DNA of 64,000 bases. Source: Rhyacichthys aspro. Its lineage: Eukaryota > Chordata > Actinopteri > Gobiiformes > Rhyacichthyidae. The stretch lies in NCBI GenBank assembly GCA_036850595.1, contig CM072160.1, forward strand, positions 5,101,773 through 5,165,772, read 5' to 3'. This document shows, in pieces, positions 46,271 through 59,225 of the stretch. The position numbers and the translations under genes are program-made. Position 1 is the stretch's first letter, and each line of letters begins with the position of its first letter. The notes under the pieces are model-generated. The model ran no database searches and was not told where the DNA came from. It was given only the letters and a program-made list of their open reading frames with translations.

Positions 46271-47859
46271 ACATGTTAAATGACAGTGCATAATGCAAGG
46301 TGGCAGACCGCAGGAAACAAAGCGGAAACCTTTAGCTGCACCTTGAAAAGTCTGTGAGTGTGGGAAGGGATTTTAATTAGGCTAAAACAAAGACAGCCAG
46401 GTGAGGAAGGCTGGGGTTTAACAGGAAAAATGCACCAAGCACACCTCTTAAACAGCACTTTAATGGCCACTTTGTACTAGACTTCATATCATGCATAGAC
46501 AATGAGATAACTATGTAGTGTCTAAGCCATAACAAAACACTGTTAGGGTGGTGTTGTGTGTCATCTGGGTTTTTTATATAATCAAAACATGGCATTAAGG
46601 AAGAAGATGCCTCATCAAAAGGACTTTGTTACATATTAGCCACTGAAATCCTTTCACATGCTCTTCTGTTGCTTATAAGCACTGGTTGCAATGGAAAACA
46701 CTGCATAGGACATCTTTCACTCTGAGCCAGGTTGTAGTCTGTATAAAACCCTCCAGAGGCAGGGTAATGTACTTTGGAGCAGCAATAGAACAACACTTTA
46801 GATTCAAAAGAATTATACAATATATTGACTGCAGCTATTTTGCAGTTTTTTTAGTTTTTCTGAAGCAACATGATAACTAGATACTTTTATTTATCCCAAA
46901 AATGTGAAATTCTATAATTCAACCTACAATTCTATTCAATGATTCAATATACTTTGTCTTATTATGTTAATGTTAAGTTAAAAATGACAAGCTTTATGAT
47001 CCAGGCCAAACAATAATGGCTCCTAAAACAGACCGTATTTTTCACAGATGAAGAATCTGGCAGGACCAGGAGCTGAATGCAGAGGATTTACTGAGGAAGA
47101 ATTTAGAGAAAAGTGAGTGAACTTGAGCACACCTCTGTGTCCTGCTTTGGCTTGCCTCTGAGCGGTGGAAGGATTGGCTTTGACGTGCATGAACACAGGC
47201 ACGCATCCCCCTTGCCTATGTAATAAACTGTCATCCACCTACTGCTCCCAAACTGTTGATGTGAAGCTCCACTCATTTCAGCAGCTGCCACAACACATCT
47301 ATTCATTTAAGTTTCCACGTTTTCCCGCCGTGTCACACGAAGCACCCCAGAGCATCCCCAATATGGTTTCTAAATACATATAATTGACCGTCCTGTCAGG
47401 TTTTGCTGGCAAAGATGACATGTAGTGTGCACAGGCAGCACTGCTGAAACACACGTAGTGCTATACTGTACATGGCCTAAAGCCCATTCCCCATAACCCT
47501 GTAGTCATATATCATCATTAGAATGGATGACATTCATGTCAGGGCACCGGTTGCTATGTAAAATTCATGATTCAGACTCAGTATACAGACCATATGACAT
47601 AGAGGAATGACATCTACTGCTGGACATTGTAATATTTATATAAACGTATATTCTGGCAAAGACTGATGTCGCAGAGCTTGACAAACAGATAGCGCTCCTA
47701 TGAATTCATTCAACTTTCACTGGCAGTACAATATATTTTCAAGGTTATAAAAACACACAGTTATCTCCAGCTGACATCCAGTTGTGTGACAATAAAGCCG
47801 GTGAATTCTCTCACACTGACACAGGCGGTTTGTTTTCACACTAATAGCTCTATTTTTCT
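46271..47859. other. Spacer, no gene seen
   Basis: Short overlapping frames on both strands only. Confidence 0.5.
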
Positions 47860-48120
47860 CATGCCATATATCAAATTAATTTAGTGTCTGATATGCAGTC
47901 CTGGGCAATTCTGATTTAAATAACTAATGAAGCGCTTCTTGCTGCCAAGCAGGAGCATCTGCTCAAAAGAGACGCAGAGTCAATTTTCATAAATTTGAAA
48001 AAGCCTCTGGGGATTCCCAGAAAGATGAAGAGGAAGGATGGGAAATGAGGAGGAGAAAGGGAGGAAAAAGACTGAGATAAACAAGGTTAATCCAACCATT
48101 AATGTATGGCTTTGGACCGA
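47860..48120. other. Possible non-coding element
   Basis: Contains TCAAATTAATTTAGTGTC near 47871, AACTAATGAAGCGCTTCTTG near 47922 and AAGCAGGAGCATCTGCTC near 47947. The last is part palindromic. No frame crosses it. Confidence 0.25.
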
Positions 48121-51100
48121 TTCACATCTGGCAAGAACATAACACAACAGCAGCATGAGACTGTTTACATTTCATCTGGTGATTAGCTGTGTATGAACAC
48201 CAACAACATGAAACCATCACAGTCAACACTGTACAGTGCACTATCCTTTAAACCATTATTTTACTCCTAATAAAAGTACAGGCAGCACAGTGGCTCTATG
48301 AGCAGCATATGGTGTATTAGAAACATATCAGAACTGTCATTTGTTGCTATTTTAAAATAAAATGTTCTTTAAATTAATATCCAAAAGGGTTCATTTTGTC
48401 AAACATTACATGAAAACAATAAGATAAATACCAAATGTTTAATGTCATTATAGAAATGATCATTAACATAACGATTTAACACCTTCTTAATAAGACCTTA
48501 TGTTATATTTAGTGCATTTAAAAGTCACTGGTGTTGTTTGCCTCATAACTGTTAAAGCTGCAGTTATAATGGTTGCATAAACATACATAATGTGTACACA
48601 TGCTGTTACAAGATTACACACATGATGTATACATATGGTTCGACATTATGGGGCATTCTGTTATGAAGCAATAAAATCCAGATCAATAAGTGCACATTTC
48701 TGTTCTATTTGTGTGAAGGAAGACCTTGGCTCAGGCAGAGAAGTGCATTAAAGCAGGCAACCTGAATTTTCCTCAATTCTAGTCGGTATATTATTGATGA
48801 ACACCGTGTCGGGTCAGGAATATTTTGTCTCATCCTAAACGGCACAGCTGAAGTACACAGCTCAAAACTCCTCTCAAACCTCCTTCTACGTCTTTTGTTT
48901 AGGTGTCATTTCACTTCAGTTCTTGATAGTTATTGGAGATTGATTTTTTTTTTAAATTAATCACATTCCACATTTAGTTTATTGTGAGAAATTATACCAT
49001 TCTGTGAGAAATGTGTAAAAAGAAGTGGATTGGACCTGGACAATTCATTGATTCTGAATGAAAATACGACTTACTCGTGAGGTAAAAGCTTTTTCAGGTC
49101 TATTTCAGGCAGAAATATTGAAGTGATGAGATGATGATGATGCTCCCTGACAAGTTTCTTTTGGTGTAACTGAGATTAAATGAATTAGAGTGACGGACGT
49201 GATAAAAAACCATCTTGCATCATTCGCTCATAACGACTGTGGTTTTGAAGCTCTTGATTCATAACTAAAGTGACAGCTCATGTCAGAACATTCTTATACT
49301 TCATCTTCAATTCATCCTGTTAGTTGGATTCCTACCGCTTAATTGTGGCTCTCAAATGCTCTCTTCAGCCATAATCCACTCCAAAAAAAAAAAAGTCTTC
49401 AATTCAAGTTCCGACAAGGACCGACAACCAAAGTCATTAAGTCCATTGAGTAAAACGTCATTCCTTTATGTCCCTGTAGCAGACTTGAATCAATGTCTCT
49501 AATGAAAACATATGTGTCAAACTAAATGACATACTGCTGTACCTGCTCAGAACTGTTAAATTAAAATCTTCTCTTCTTCTTCATCATCTTTTCTCTGTAG
49601 GACAAAAACTAAAAATGCAAGAATCTCATCTCCAATAGAAAAATGCATGATGGGTGTAATAGACCAGATACAAGAAAGATGAGAGATTTTAAGACGAGAC
49701 CAAAAACAGAAACTATGTTTTGAAAATTCATCTTTTATTAGCTTTTTCTCATCAGACGAGAGGCAGGTCAGTGAAGGGAATACAACCAAAGATTTCAGGC
49801 ATTAAAGTAAAGGCATTGACAAAGCATGCTTAGTTATGATTAGAAGAAGTTTAGGGAAAGGTTGAATACTTTGGATAAAAATGTGTGAAACATGTCAGCT
49901 TTGTAATTTGTAGACACTCTTAGTCTAAATGTCAGTGTTGAAAGTTAGGGGTCCCAATAAAACTTATTTCCAAAGTGGGAACAAGAGCTTAAAATTGCAT
50001 CTTTGCTGATAATGAATACAGAAACAGATAATTAATATTTATGAACGACACACAGATTTCAGAGCCATGTTGATTGTTTGATATTAAGTGACTTGTTTTG
50101 TTTGAGCCACTTTTATGTCTTGAGTTTAGCAGAGCATTATTATCCTACAGTAAAGTAACAAATTATCAAACAGAACTATGGAGAGAAAGGCAGAAATGGA
50201 AAGTTACGCTGCTATGAGTAATAAGTATTCACTTTTTAGAGAAAGTGAGACGAGTACAAAAGCCTTTGATACTGCCAAGGACCAAACACTGGTATCAGTG
50301 TCTTATTTGTTATTGCTAAAACATCACAAACTAGTAAAATATAGGACATTAAGTAGGCTGGATCTTGTAAACTTGGAGAGTGAACATGTGTGTCTACTAA
50401 AAGCCAATTGGGAGAGGAAAAGATTGGTCTTAGTTAGTTGGTTTTCTTAAATTTCGTTCTTTAGAGAGTTTATCCATTGTGTGCTAAATATAATTTTAGA
50501 AACAAATGCGCAGTTGGAAAGATATCATGCAAGGTCCTAAATTTCCAGTACAGTAACTTTTTCTTTCTTTCCTTTAACTCTGAAGTATTTAACGTACCAG
50601 CAGCTCACATCAGATGCATTAACACCTTCGCATGTTCAATTTAGAAGAACAGCATCATATTGTAGTTATATTTGTCTTTTCTTTCCAAGTATCTTTTGAA
50701 TCCGTGAACTCAGTCTCAGCAAGATGTTCAAAATATTGTTTTTTTTTTTCTTGAGATCAACGTGAACCACATCACACGTAGATATAGTCCCAGAATTCTG
50801 TAAGGCACAGCTCAAATGAAAAGAAAGAGAGTTGCTTTCCAACAGAAGCTAATTACACTTGCTCTAAGAAGTTTCGGTACCTGGTGTGAGCCTCGCGAGT
50901 ACAGAGGGTGAGGAAGAGAAAAAGTACATCAAAGGTGACAGATCTATTAGTCACTATGTATGTTAAAGCTCAAGATATGATCCATGATTTTATTCTAGGC
51001 CATCTGTGTTGTTATATCTATCTCTATTCTGAGATGCACGCCTTTTGATATTGCTTCGGTTCCACTCGACGCAATGAAACAGAGCTTGAAGAGAGCTCTT

Positions 51101-51689
51101 ATTGATACTTTAACACACAGGTTCAGCTGTAATTAATGTAGGTGGGTGGTTGAATTCTCCCATGCAGTAAAAAAGTACCTGTGAAGTTGTATTGGAAAAA
51201 TCCCCAGTGTGTGCTCTGCAGTACCTTAAATACAGTCACACAAATCAAACTTTCCCAAGTATCAGTGTAGGGTAAAAATAGGCTTGAAAACTTTATCCAT
51301 TAAAAAGAATAGAACTAATGGATAGACACACACTGTTTCATTTTCATTCTTGGCTAAGTCTAACATCGTTAAAAAGAGCCAGATGCAATGGACTGATGAG
51401 TGCATTACATCTGCTATGGTTAAAGTAGGTCTATGTGGAGGTGTCGTATGTATAGCAATAGGACAATTCTTTATTATACTGTCATATATTAGACTAATTG
51501 TTGTTATTTTCCTCTTGCATATATTTATAACTCCCTCACAGATAATACAGAATCTATACATAGATAGTGCATTATCTATTAGTGCATTAACACTGCTCTG
51601 TTTTGTTTCTTTTAGACAGAAAACCAAACAAACTCCATCCTGTACAAATGAATGTTTGTTTAGAACCAAATATTACTTTTAAGCACATT
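48121..51689. other. AT-rich spacer
   Basis: About 3.5 kb without a supported exon. The opposing frames at 51262-51669 (minus, 135 codons) and 51350-51682 (plus, 110 codons) overlap and have no domain. A run near 49383 and a T run near 50741 are simple sequence. A modestly conserved-looking patch lies at 48700-48860 (GGCTCAGGCAGAGAAGTGC). Confidence 0.5.
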
Positions 51690-51850
51690 ATGTTACCATT
51701 AGGCAGGCATTATGTTTGCAATTGTTCGTTCCATGACAGCAATTTTCTGCCCAAGAGGAGCCATAAATCCCTTTGCCAATCATCTGAGGGAGCTGCTTGG
51801 AAGCTGCTGTGGAAAATAATATCATTTAAAAAGCCATACATGTATATAGT
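51690..51850. other. Candidate conserved non-coding element
   Basis: Contains GGCAGGCATTATGTTTGC near 51701, GACAGCAATTTTCTGCCC near 51735, GAGCCATAAATCCCTTTGCC near 51760 and ATCATCTGAGGGAGCTGC near 51779. Texture matches deeply conserved elements: no frame, no simple repeat, mixed AT cores. Inferred only. Confidence 0.33.
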
Positions 51851-52900
51851 GTAAACTGATTGTCCAGGAATGTTTTTTTTTCTTCAAACTTCAGAGGGAT
51901 TTGACAGTGCTTCTCTGAGCCTGAAAAACTCCCCAAACTGCACGCATGCACAGATACATACTACAGCTAATATGCTAACTGTATACAAGTACTACATACA
52001 GACCTGCTGCAATAATCCCAGCACATCCTTTTAATAAATCTATTAAATCAACCTCTAGTGGGAATCTGAATTGAATCTGTTGCTAAGGGAGCTCTAACAA
52101 TGGGCCTGAACATGACATCCTTTTGAAGCATAGCACCAGAGACACTGAGGCACATAGAGACAGAGAAAATAGTCAACACTTGACAAAATGAAAAGAAGTA
52201 ATCATCACTGATTTACTCCTGCAATGGGCTGTTACAGTTTGAAGGGATTCATTTATGAGACTGGAAACGTATAATTGGCTCAAGTCCAGTTCTTAGCGGC
52301 TAATGTGAAAGATTGTGGGGTTATGTGGCTCTGAGTAAACAGAAATCCTCTGTTAAATGTAGATAAAATGAGAGCCACTCAACGAGTCGATACAATGAAG
52401 GCCTTTATTCTCTGTGTGCAGCCACAGTGCATGCTAAACTCTTACTTTTCATCTGCAGATTGCAATTTGAGTTTGTGGACTGTGTTCCTTATAGATTTGA
52501 CAAGTTCACAGTCTGGGAAATATCCAGAAGCTAATTTGCGTGGACGTTGCATCCTATTTGGGGAGAAAAATAAATGGTGCTCATTTTAATTGTGCTATCA
52601 GTTTCACGTATTAGGTTTGGCATTTTTAATCTAGTAAAGTAAGTTGCATGCACACTGCTCTTATTCACTGTTTTTATGTATTTGTATTCACATTATATCA
52701 CACACATTTTAGAAAATAAAATGCAGGTGTTTCCAACTGTGCTATGAAGAAAATGTAAAATCAAGGACACAGTTAAAAAGGAAGAAATAATGTGTTTCTC
52801 TGGCTTAACATGAATTGGATTGAAAAGTTGGGTTCAAGATTTCCATCAGTGAAACATGACCGGTCCTTCCTAGAAGCAATAAAACAACAATATAGCGACG
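51851..52900. other. Spacer with possible element at 52010-52150
   Basis: Around 52070-52110 the sequence includes CTGTTGCTAAGGGAGC, which contains a GTTGCTAAGGGA word loosely like an RFX X-box half. The rest is AT-rich. The frame at 52368-52589 has no domain. Confidence 0.35.
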
Positions 52901-53017
52901 AGGTGCCAAGGTGGCTGGATGGTTATCTCAGAGCAAGAGAGTCCCAGGTTCACAAGTGTTTTTGCCTATTCTACCTGTGTCTGCATAGTTTCTTTCTGTT
53001 TTTTCCCCACCAGCCCT
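52901..53017 (+). repeat. tRNA-derived SINE relic
   Basis: Opens AGGTGCCAAGGTGGCTGGAT, like the head at 8691, followed by GGTTATCTCAGAGCAAGAGA and a B-box-like CCAGGTTCACAAG. The tail TGCCTATTCTACCTGTGTCT matches the order TTTGCATGTTCTCCCTGTGTCTG that I recall from a common teleost repeat, with deletions. No intact polymerase III promoter remains. Confidence 0.5.
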
Positions 53018-54649
53018 GAAAAATCACACACATCAGATGACCATGATACTGTCTGCCCTCTGCTCCACACAGGAATTGTATAGGTACAAAACTTGACTTA
53101 AAATGCCACGCACAAGAGTAAACCTTACAACCATAAAGAGTAATATCATAGGGCTAAACAGACTGAGGGCACATCTAAGACTCTGACTTGGCTTAAAAAC
53201 AGTCAAAATACCCCCTTGACCAAGACAGCCTCCCTTTAAACTCTATTCGACAGCAGACCTCTTCAATCACACATCCCCTCTTTATCAGCATGCAACATGT
53301 TCATCCGTCTAATGTGCACTTTTTTTCCCCCTGTGCAATTCAATTTAGCATGCACACATGCTGACAGTTATATAAACACAATGTCAGAATAATTACAGCT
53401 GGTAGAGACGCAACATTCAGGGTGTGAAGAGGCTCTGCAGTGCTCTTAAGCAACAGCAACAGACCATTCGTCCTGATCTGAGAAATACGTGTTTCACTGT
53501 CTTGGCGTAGATCATCTGACATTTTGTGGTGTTTTTTTGGGGTGTCTTCTCACCTAAACCATTTATGTCAACAATTTATGTGAAACAGTTATTTTGCACA
53601 GCTACCACAACTCCCATGGAGTCATGTCTGAATCTGAAACTCATCATAGAAGAAAACCACTGACCTGAGATCAGCTATTATCGTTTTTAGCATAATTTAC
53701 GTTCACATAGTTGCTTTAATGATGTAAATAAGATGATAACATCTCTCTGAAGTGAATCATTGCAAGTTTGATGTAGGTCAAGTCATGACTCAACTTTCTG
53801 ATGCATATCTGAAGGTGACTCAAATCAGGCAGGGTCAGGGTCCAAGGATAACGCCTGTTGAAGCCACTCTGTTATTTTGCTTTTCAAATGAAATAACTTG
53901 ACTCTTTTGTTGCTATAGTTTTTAGCACATTCTGCATTGGCTGTGAAAGCTCTAGTGTGTGCATGACTCTGGTGCAAAAGGGTGTAATGTGAGTATCTGG
54001 GACATCAGTAATGAGTTTTCACTCGCTCTAACAGTGACAACACTATGGTGTATTCCATTGTTGCTGCTGAAGTTGTACTGTACTCTTTGTGCATGTATAA
54101 GTAGGAAAATGTGCAAATGGCAACAGCATAGACCATTAAATCCTATATAAGATGGTGGGATTCTCAGAAATGTAATGTCCATCATTAACATTGTTTCCTA
54201 TCACAGTGCCTACAACACACCCACAGGCCAACCAACCAATATTGTCCCAATCAATCTTATCTGCTCTGCACATGCACACACACATCCACACACAGTCAAT
54301 GCTTAAAGGCATGGCGTTGATTAGCTGTAACCTAGTTCAATAATATCCACCACATGTAGGTCACTATAATCTAGGACCTGTGCAGTGTGTGTGCATTTAT
54401 TATAATGGGCTGCTGTAGACCTGCTACATGGCAAACAGTGGCAGGTCTGCCTATAGCTGGGATTTCAAAGCTGGTTGAGGTCAAACATCATGTGGGCAGA
54501 CACAATGGAATATGCTCTATCTAGGAACATATGGATATTGCATTTATTATTTATGCTACTATACAAGAAGACCTATTATTACGGCGTGTTTCTATGGACG
54601 GCAGTGTTGTGTTGTGTTGTTACGGTCATAGTAAACAGCAGTATAATGA

Positions 54650-54690
54650 ATATATAAATAGATAGATACAGATATAGATATATATAGATG
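54650..54690. repeat. Imperfect (GATA)n/(TA)n microsatellite
   Basis: ATAGATAGATACAGATATAG followed by ATATATATAGATG, a short degraded tetranucleotide tract. Confidence 0.7.
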
Positions 54691-56508
54691 ATTAAATATA
54701 CCTTTAGCCTAGAGTTAAAGACTCGGGTCGTGCACACATTATTTTGCCAAACAAGTCACAGTGTGAAATGGTTATTTTCTTAATTCCTCTTGGGAGACTC
54801 ATTTCCCTTAGAAAGGTTGATGATACACATTTTAAGCATAAATTTAGCCTGGTGCACAGAATTTAACCATGTTTTTATCTTGGCACAGTGCTAATAATAC
54901 AAATTTATTTAGAAGTTGGTAGTTGTAGTTCATTTCAATTCATTAAATGAATATAAACATGAAGGTGTTTCATTGCACAGGTTAAACTGAAGCTCCACCA
55001 GATCCAAAAGTATCACTCCACACACTTTTACAATTCTCCCTGAATCAACTTCAATGGGGCCAAATGGGGTTCTGCCAGATGGCCAGAACATAATATTTAC
55101 GGATCAAAAAACACTATTAGTTTATTTGAAGCTGAGAACCAGCTGGATGATGATTTCTGTTGGCAACAAGATGTGAAAAGAATGAGAGAAATGTGAAGTT
55201 GAGCACAAGGGAAGCATGTTTAAGTCATGGCTAAATAATAAATAAGTCCTGGCAGAGGCCCTTAGCTGGCCTTGTAGTTAAAACACTCTGAGCTCAGACA
55301 AGATGCAGCACTCGTTCATGACAGTTTCACAAAGTTCAGCTAAGTTCTGCTTTTTTTCTTTTGGGACAACAGCCACTTAGAGACAGGTGTAATGCTTCCC
55401 ATGCTTTCCCAGTCTTTGTTTTTTGTTTCCTAAACTGGCTTCTTCTCACAAAAGTGGAAGGACTCTGGGACTGTGGGTGTCACAATCTTGATCTATAATC
55501 AACAATTGATCAAAACCCCGTCTTTATCTCAAACAGCAAAATTAAGTGGCACCAATGCTGCAGAGCAAGCAGTAGAAACACATGTAGTTAAGGTTAGCAA
55601 AGTAAAGTAAACCAGACCTCCTGTGACTCTCAAAAATGAAAATACCCCCAAATAGTTGCAGTACATGGCTTTTACTTTACATTTGCATTTTCAGTTGAAT
55701 TAAACGCTTTACTGACTAGAAAACCACGGCATGCTCAGATGTAACAAACAAATTAAAACACAAGGATATGACAGGACACTGCGAGCTTTACAAAGAAAAC
55801 AATCTGAAAATTAAGAAATGTCAGGGTAATTGACAAAACGAACTTCTCTCACCTCTCTGTGGCAGTAAGAGCTTTAGCAACACAGCAAAAGATGAAAGGA
55901 CAATTTGTACCTGCGCACAGGCGTGCTTCGAAATATGAGGCAGTATAATGAGATTGTGTAAAAATTGTCTCCCAGGGCAGGATAAAGATGACTAACTGCT
56001 TTCCTATTGCAATCAATTAGTGCTGGGAGATTTTTTGCCCTAAACAGCACTTTATTGTGATGTGCAGATTTTAATATAAAAACTTAACTCAAAGAGAGAC
56101 TTGAAAACAATAATAGGCTAAAGGTTATACTCTGACCAGAGGCTGACGAATCACAAAAAGATGAAGGAGATATGCATCAGAGGAATATTTTGGTTTTAAT
56201 TTATTTATTTAGTACACTGTTAACTTAAAAGTAACTGGGGTCATATTGTGTGTGAAAAAACTCCATAAGCCAGAACATAAAAAAATGGCGTCCCGTATCG
56301 ACAGGGACAGGAGCAGGAGTGATCACAGATTGGCTGTTTTAGAGGGAAGGGTGAAAATGTGCAGTTGGCAGAGTAGAGGCCAATGCTGAATTAACTTGTT
56401 GCTGGCCTATTGATTTACCCACTGTGCTCTCCTCTCTCCAATGCACACCACAGGGGACACATTATGTACAATAACTCTTGCAGCCTTTTGTTGCATACTA
56501 ATCAGACC

Positions 56509-56540
56509 TTTTGTTTTGTTTTGTTTTTTTTTATATATAA
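56509..56540. repeat. (TTTTG)n tract
   Basis: TTTTGTTTTGTTTTG then T and TA runs. Confidence 0.7.
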
Positions 56541-58049
56541 ATTACATTGACAAACATCTACAGTGAAAGAGAATGCACTAAAAGCGTGATAACTTTTAAT
56601 ATCGTCAGCTGGGAGTGCACCTAAAAGAACTGTGTACTTTATCTACCTAATTAGTACTGTCACTATTATTTCTTTTTATTAGACCTAATCCTTAACCCAT
56701 TTAAAACCAACACAGAAGTAGCTGAAATAAAGTGCAAGAGTAGGATGAGGAGAAAACTATTATTTATTGATGCATTTATTTTGGGGCAGCCATAGACAAT
56801 GGGCATCATTGCAGACTGTGCTACCGTTCACAGACAAGAACAGAAGCCTGAAGTCATATGTTAATCAAAGGGACCACGGCTTCATAACTGGTGTATATGT
56901 GATATTTTTAGGGCCCTTCACTCCCTGCTGTTCCATTGAAGATGCCATGGTATTACAATTTCGTGTGGAACTGTCAAATGTTTCATGAATGCTCATGTCG
57001 GAGGTTGGGACATAGTTTTAACCAAGGGTTTCTTTAATTTCTTTGGGATTCTGTTTTTTGTTTTTTTTTCTGATTTTGTTTCCTACTACTCCATACCCAC
57101 ACTTTCTATATTCTTAGGAAGCAGCAGACTGGTTGACTGACTCAAGACCTACATGTCACATGATGGATTTCAATTTCCTACACACATCTTCCCACCCACT
57201 GCCTTGTGCACATTGCAGATGAAATGCAGCAAATCCACAGCAATAGTATTCATAAGAAAACACATCTACAGGCAGAAATGAATGCTACACAAATCTAGAC
57301 ATGTCATCTCATCTTATTTAACAAATCTGTTCATGCAGTCAACAAGGGTCACAGCCTGAACCCACACAGACATAGTGGGAAATATCACAGCACAAGTACA
57401 GTGCATATGATGTGGTGTGTGGATGGAGTTTAAGCAGATTAGGGAGATTGTCACAGGGGCCAGTGCATCTGGCACTAAGCTTGGCCCGCAGGCACGCACT
57501 GATTCCGCTGTAGAAAACACATAAGTAGGTTTTGTCTGAAGGCTGCCAGCTCTATAATCAAAGCAGACAAGAGAGATCTTCCACATGAGAGCGCCCTTTT
57601 ATTGAGTGCTCTTTAAAAGACTAAAATAAGATGATGCAAGGTAAGCTTACATAATAGCTCATATGGATTCAGGCTTCCTGTTGGCCAAAAAAGAATCCGG
57701 ATCCGGGCTTTATGTTTTTATCATCTCGCACAGAAACATAGCAACAACAGTACAATGCACACTTTCTTGACTCTGACTGCTACATGTTATGTGCATTTTG
57801 TTGCTCACATGACTTACATATGATTAAAGATTTCTTGCTGCAAAATAACTGCACTTTGCAAAAGGCACAGGAAAACAGTCTTAATTTAGTTCACTCAGTC
57901 AGTGCATGCCATGAATATCCTGTCAACAAACAAGCCAGAGCAGTGGAGAAAACATCATGCTTCCAGCTGTGTTTGCAGCGAGCGCTACACTCTGTGTACA
58001 TGTGGAATGATTACTGGCCGCAGCTTAGAGTACCCCCTGCTCAATGTGA

Positions 58050-58210
58050 CAGAGCTGTGTGTATACAGTACTGCACTGAGCTGAGGGGTCTTAATTGGCG
58101 GCTCCCATGCTGGGGCGTTGGAGGCTGAAACTTCTGCTCGTCTCAAAAGTGGCTTTGCTTTATGATTGATTATAATTACGGCCTTCTCTGCAAATCCTTT
58201 CTTTTTCTGG
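58050..58210. other. Candidate conserved non-coding element
   Basis: Contains CTTAATTGGCGGCTCCCATG near 58090, ATGCTGGGGCGTTGGAGGC near 58108 and TATGATTGATTATAATTACG near 58161. The last holds TGATTGAT and TAATTA, PBX/HOX-type and homeodomain cores. Part is covered by a 114-codon plus frame from 57784 with no domain. Confidence 0.33.
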
Positions 58211-58620
58211 GTGGTTGAGCTAACACGCCAGAAGAAGGCTTAGATGAGGGGGTAAAGCAAAGTAATACACTACAAGCACACACAAAATAATCACAAACAC
58301 ACACAACAATGATCAACCGAGCACACGAGCCATGTCCTTGAACACTGGATACTATGGGAGTTTGACAAAGCCAGTCAATTAAGAAGAAGCGCTGGCTTCC
58401 TCTGGAGGAAGCAGAGAGGAGAAAATTGGAGAGAAGTGGAGAAACTTGAAGAGGCGAGTTGGCAAATTTAATGTGGTGAAGATGATGGGAGGATGAGAGG
58501 CAATGCTCTAGTATGAAGCTGTGCAAAAGTATTACTATGCCACTACAACTGACATACATGGGAAACGTACACAGTCAAAGAGTAAACCTGGAGGATCTGT
58601 GTTAGTCTGTGGGCAAAATA
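58211..58620. other. Spacer, purine-rich in part
   Basis: Purine-rich on the plus strand at about 58380-58500. The minus frame of 127 codons (58176-58559) is serine/cysteine-rich from this bias and has no domain. Confidence 0.45.
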
Positions 58621-58646
58621 TTAAAGGGACTATATGTAGTATTTTT
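58621..58646 (+). repeat. Copy of recurrent TTAAAG-type repeat end motif
   Basis: TTAAAGGGACTATATGTAGT followed by ATTTTT. The best conserved copy by eye. Further right, CACCTCTAGATGGAGTCATG near 58748 fits the interior wording of such fish repeats, so the element may run about 150 bases. Confidence 0.45.
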
Positions 58647-59145
58647 GAACTTTAAATGCTCTTAAATATCCATAAATAGCCATCATAAAAATACCACAGT
58701 GGTGCATTCAAGGATTATCAGCAGTAAAATACATGTTTGTGATTTTCACCTCTAGATGGAGTCATGTGCTCCTGCATTAATGAGCTCTGTCAGGTGCAAA
58801 CAGGAGCCTGATCCAATACAGTGGGAATGTCTAGGCACTGTATCATATCTGGAGGTGGGAAAAATGACTCATTTTTTTCTGAAAGAGGCCTTATACTGTA
58901 AGACACTTCATAATCAATTTCTAAAAAAGGGTTGGATAGACTGAGTGATTTAAAAACAGAAGCTCAGCCACTATGAGAATAAGAGAGGGTGGGAAAGAAG
59001 CTTCGTGCCAGAGAGAGAAACAGATTCACTGAAGTCTGTGCGAGCATTAGACACAAGTGTGAAAAAGAGCACAAATGGCAGCTTCCACATGTGGAAAATG
59101 CATAGCCTGGAGCACACTGACATTTCCACCCACTCAGTGATCAAT
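58647..59145. other. Spacer, possible repeat interior
   Basis: The first 120 bases may belong to the repeat starting at 58621. No gene seen. Confidence 0.4.
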
Positions 59146-59225
59146 CTCTTTCTTCTCCCCTCCTCCCTTCTCCTCCTCTCCCTCCCAACATCTCTCCTCA
59201 GTCAGTCTTTCATCAGTCTCTCTTT
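59146..59225. repeat. Pyrimidine-rich tract
   Basis: CTTTCTTCTCCCCTCCTCCC then further CTCC and TCTC words. It is simple-sequence-like, and the CTCAG ending resembles an acceptor without a coding partner. Confidence 0.6.

Larger units (their letters stand above)
53018..58049. other. AT-rich spacer
   Basis: About 5 kb with no supported exon. Simple sequence lies at 54650-54690 (GATA-type) and 56509-56540 (TTTTG then TATATA). Frames at 53340, 53952, 53959, 54475, 56767, 57314 and 57784 have no domain. Confidence 0.5.

Noticed and set aside
51262..51682. Opposing frames of 135 and 110 codons
   Set aside because: They overlap on opposite strands, have no recognisable domain and no splice sites in register.
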